Made by a program: the position numbers and the translations under genes
In this document: piece by piece, positions 61,031-64,000 of the stretch
Layout: each line of letters opens with the position of its first letter
How positions within the stretch are numbered: the stretch's first letter is position 1
The notes under the pieces: model-generated
The model's input: the letters and a program-made list of their open reading frames with translations, nothing else
What the model was told of the DNA's origin: nothing
The model's database searches: none
Assembly (NCBI GenBank): GCA_002633005.1
Contig: NMRA01000018.1
Coordinates: 1,528,554-1,592,553, forward strand
DNA from: Phoronis australis
Taxonomy: Eukaryota; Phoronida; Phoronidae
Reading direction: 5' to 3'
Length of the DNA: 64,000 nt

Positions 61031-62375
61031 GTTATAAGTCCGCACTCGAAATCTGTAGTTGTATCTTAGATTTGGGGTCATCAAAACCTCATCTGCGTAA
61101 ACCATTTTGTACTGTGGCGTAGAATTATACAAAATTATTTTGAACTGTCAAAAAGTGATTTCGAGTTTAATTTTGAACATAAAGATTAGACCCCAGTACA
61201 TGATACAAGCGTTAAGCGCGCAGGGTATTAAAATAAGGTAAGAAACTCCTAACGCGGCTCGTGAGACACCGAGAATTAGCACTGCCTTCGAAGTGAGTAA
61301 ACGGAACATCGTCTCGAAAATTTCGGTTATAAGTTCATCTATTTCGAAGGTTTGAATGAAACCTGAGGTCAATATTCACTTGATTAAGGCCCAGTTATTG
61401 CAAAACATACTTTATTATCCAGTGTACACTTTGAAAGGGCACGTTTCAGTTCGCCAGGTGATGGGTGGCTAATTGGAAACGTCCTTCTAAAACTGGTGGC
61501 GTAAGAGGATTTACAAATTTGGAACTACTCGGGTATGAAACACTGGCATCTGCCCAGGGCGACGAACATTTCCCCTCTGATGGGCCTAGGTATATGGAGA
61601 CCATATTGAGGAGGTTTTTGAATTTTGAAAATTGGACAAGAAATGTGACTTTTACAACGTTTATTTAACGTTGAAATAATATTATCGTATCCTCATTAAT
61701 TCTACCGGCTGTGCAACATGATACGGCCAGATACCAAACCACCAGGCAGAAGTTGGATTTTTAGGTAAGCCAAGTAACATCGCACAATTCTTGGGATGAC
61801 AAGAGCAAGATATTGCTGTGTATTTTCAATGAGAGCACGTGATTTTAGCTGGATTTTTACCCCACGAGAATACTTTTGAACAATACCTTGTGAACGTATT
61901 CCTTATAGTCCAGTGTTTGGTCGTCGTCATGTATAGGCCTATGGAACATGTAAGGCCAGAACATCAAAGAAAATTTACAATGTCCTGAAATTTCTCGAAC
62001 CCCAGAAAACTCACCGAACGCCGGTTACGAAATTCCCAATGCCCAGATAGCTCACAGCCTCACAGAAAGTTTGCAACCTCAAAAAAGTTCACTCTGTTGT
62101 ACTGGAGGAACATAAAAGGCCTTGAGCCGAAGGAATTTGCATGAACCTCTCGTTTGCATGTGCTGCATGGTAACTGTCAATGATTTGAATCATCTTAAAG
62201 AATGCAACAGCTTATTTGAAATAGCATGAGCAAACAAAATTACAAATCGAAACAGAATGGAAGCGATTACAGATTTTGTGGGTAAAATTGTGTTTGTTTT
62301 TTCTTCAATAGTATGCAAAGCAGATACATTTCAGTCACGTTTATTGGATACATTCGATATTTACCCCACGACGTT
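61031..62375. other. Intergenic stretch, no clear features
   Basis: No gene or clear repeat seen. One block (GTGTATTTTCAATGAGAGCACGTGATTTTAGCT-like, about 61820-61855) resembles about 33980-34025, suggesting further scattered pieces of the same duplication. Confidence 0.4.
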
Positions 62376-62377
62376 AT

Positions 62378-62898
62378 ATGTTTATATACATAATTATACT
62401 ATATGTTATAATGTATATGTATATATACATAATTATACTATATGTAGTAATGTATATGTATATATACATAATTATACTATATGTAGTAATGTATATGTAT
62501 ATATACATAATTATACTATATGTAGTAATGTATATGTATATATACATAACTATACTATATGCAGTAATGTCTATGTATATATACATAACTATACTATATG
62601 TAGTAATATATATGTATATATACATAATTATACTATATGTAGTAATGTATATGTATATATACATAACTATACTATATGTAGTAATGTCTATGTCTATGTA
62701 TATATACATAACTATACTATATGTAGTAATGTATATGTATATGTATATATACATAATTATACTATATGTAGTAATGTATATGTATATATACATAATTATA
62801 CTATATGAATAATGTATATGTATATATACATAATTATACTATATGTAGTAATGTATATGTATATATACATAATTATACTATATGTAGTAATGTATATG
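62378..62898. repeat. 39-bp AT-rich minisatellite, about 13 copies
   Basis: The unit is TAGTAATGTATATGTATATA followed by TACATAATTATACTATATG. A few units carry 6-bp insertions (TATGTA/CTATGT) or a deletion near 62807. Each unit holds the palindrome TATGTATATATACATA. The period is a multiple of 3, which keeps artificial frames open on both strands. Confidence 0.95.
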
Positions 62899-63146
62899 AT
62901 AATGCGACACAGAAATAGACAAACTTCTTATCGCATGAGCGTAATAATTATCCGTCCCAAATACAACTATCGAAAGGAGGCGCTGTGAAAAGATCATGTA
63001 ACACGACTTCTCATTGATTAAGAGAACTAATTAACAATCGGAAGTACATGCACAGCGATGTAGTGCGAGGTGTTGCAAACTAACCTTACATGTAAATACC
63101 TAGTCTCCAACTGAATTTAAACATTAATCTTTGTAACTTTTGGTTC

Positions 63147-63432
63147 TACGGTGGCTGTGAAAGGACGGCAACGCAACTATTTTTCTCCGTTGCTAACTCT
63201 ATCGGTAGACTTACTATCTCTATCGATAGACTTACTATTTCTATCGATGGACTTAGAAACTCTATCGATAGACTCGAAATAATAAGTCTATCGATAGAGT
63301 TAGTAAGGCTATCGATAGAGATAGTAAGTCTATCGTTAGAGTTAAGAAGTCTATCGACAGAGGTATTAAGTCTATCGATAGAGTTAACAACGCAGAAAAA
63401 AGTTGCCGTGCCGTCCTATCACAGCCACCGTA
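63147..63432. mobile_element. Hairpin MITE with clustered ATCGAT boxes
   Basis: The left end TACGGTGGCTGTGAAAGGAC with GGCAACG is mirrored by the right end CGTGCCGTCCTATCACAGCC followed by ACCGTA, total 286 bp. The interior consists of about ten CTATCGATAGA-type boxes with TAGTAAG/CTTACTA spacers, arranged so that the two halves are reverse complements. No coding capacity. Confidence 0.9.
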
Positions 63433-64000
63433 CGTTTGTATGTAAGGAAAGATGGAGAGCCAAACGCTATCAACAAAGACGTTGATGTTATGTGCTTTGT
63501 TGTTATGTAGACCTAAGTCACGTGGAGGACATTAAAATCCAAAGCAAGGCTCACTGCGATAAGGTGGCACTGAATAGTTAGGCTACGGCCGCGGCCAATT
63601 TGCACTGCCAAAATATAGAAATTTTGGGGTAGGCCAAGTTTGGGGGCATTTTGTAGGTGGGCATTGCACGTAGGCTCAGTGAATGTGGTTTGTTTGTATT
63701 TGTGAACATGCTGTGAATAAAAAAGGCCACTTTCTTGGCTGTAGCTGCACTCTTCTTCAAGATGGCGGCCCCCGGCTGCAATTGTGCATTGTTGGGTAGC
63801 GACCGAGAAATTGGCTGTGGTTTTAGGTAGCCCTCAAACAAGCAAGAATTGCCAAAAAACTAGTTGGTTGACAGTACTTTTTGACCACATTTTCGGAATC
63901 GGTAGGAAATTTGCTTTCAGACTCTAATGTTGGTTTTAGTCGTGCATTGGCAGGGAAGTGGTGTTTTTCGGGTGAAAAGTGCCGATTTTGCATTATTTTG
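63433..64000. other. Window end, no clear features
   Basis: No gene seen. A CAAGATGGCGGCCCCCGG at about 63758-63775 resembles the GC-rich YY1-like AAGATGGCGGC motif found at some animal promoters, but no adjacent exon is visible before the window ends. Confidence 0.35.

Noticed and set aside
62257-62812. Long open frames of 139-183 codons on both strands
   Set aside because: They are produced by the 39-bp minisatellite, whose period is a multiple of 3. The repeated Tyr/Ile-rich peptides are an artefact.

Overview
This 64 kb window is eukaryotic genomic DNA from an animal. It has long introns with GT-AG junctions, two conserved metazoan genes, many MITE-like and retroelement fragments, and an AT-rich, highly polymorphic character. 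The gene families and repeat content suit a marine invertebrate deuterostome (amphioxus, hemichordate or echinoderm type), but the sequence alone does not settle the species.

Layout. (1) 149-16345, minus strand: a complete TPX2 gene (spindle assembly factor and Aurora-A activator). It has 12 coding exons whose phases all join. One exon appears twice, at 5414-5587 and 6184-6357, beside a single-N assembly join. (2) 16346-19723: a divergent intergenic region with two CCAAT boxes near TPX2, a 21-bp tandem repeat, and two MITE-like elements. (3) 19724-23970, plus strand: five coding exons of CIAPIN1 (anamorsin, cytosolic Fe-S cluster assembly). They include the complete [2Fe-2S] motif. The usual last exon, with the rest of the C-terminal [4Fe-4S] motif, was not found. 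(4) 24-46 kb: gene-poor, with degenerate repeats, a 650-bp inverted repeat pair about 8.5 kb apart, and an isolated terminal exon of a secreted phospholipase A2 at 33613-33782. (5) 46.7-56.6 kb: decayed retroelements (Ty3/gypsy-like integrase and RNase H, a 5'-truncated non-LTR reverse transcriptase, a Penelope-like GIY-YIG module). (6) 54564-59263, plus strand: three exons of a group-I-like secreted phospholipase A2 gene, carrying the Ca-loop, the His-Asp catalytic helix, and the C-terminal exon with the second catalytic Asp. Its terminal exon and 3' flank are the paralogue of the 33.6 kb exon, so the locus was segmentally duplicated. (7) 61-64 kb: a 39-bp AT-rich minisatellite and a hairpin MITE packed with ATCGAT boxes.

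Most notable observations: the unusual phospholipase A2, whose Trp-rich beta-wing lacks two cysteines and whose Ca-loop is one residue longer; a four-copy DNA-element family with CA...TG ends and 5-bp target duplications, one of them verified by an empty site in the paralogous segment; and single-N joins flanked by near-identical direct repeats, which appear to be false (haplotypic) duplications and affect the TPX2 gene model.
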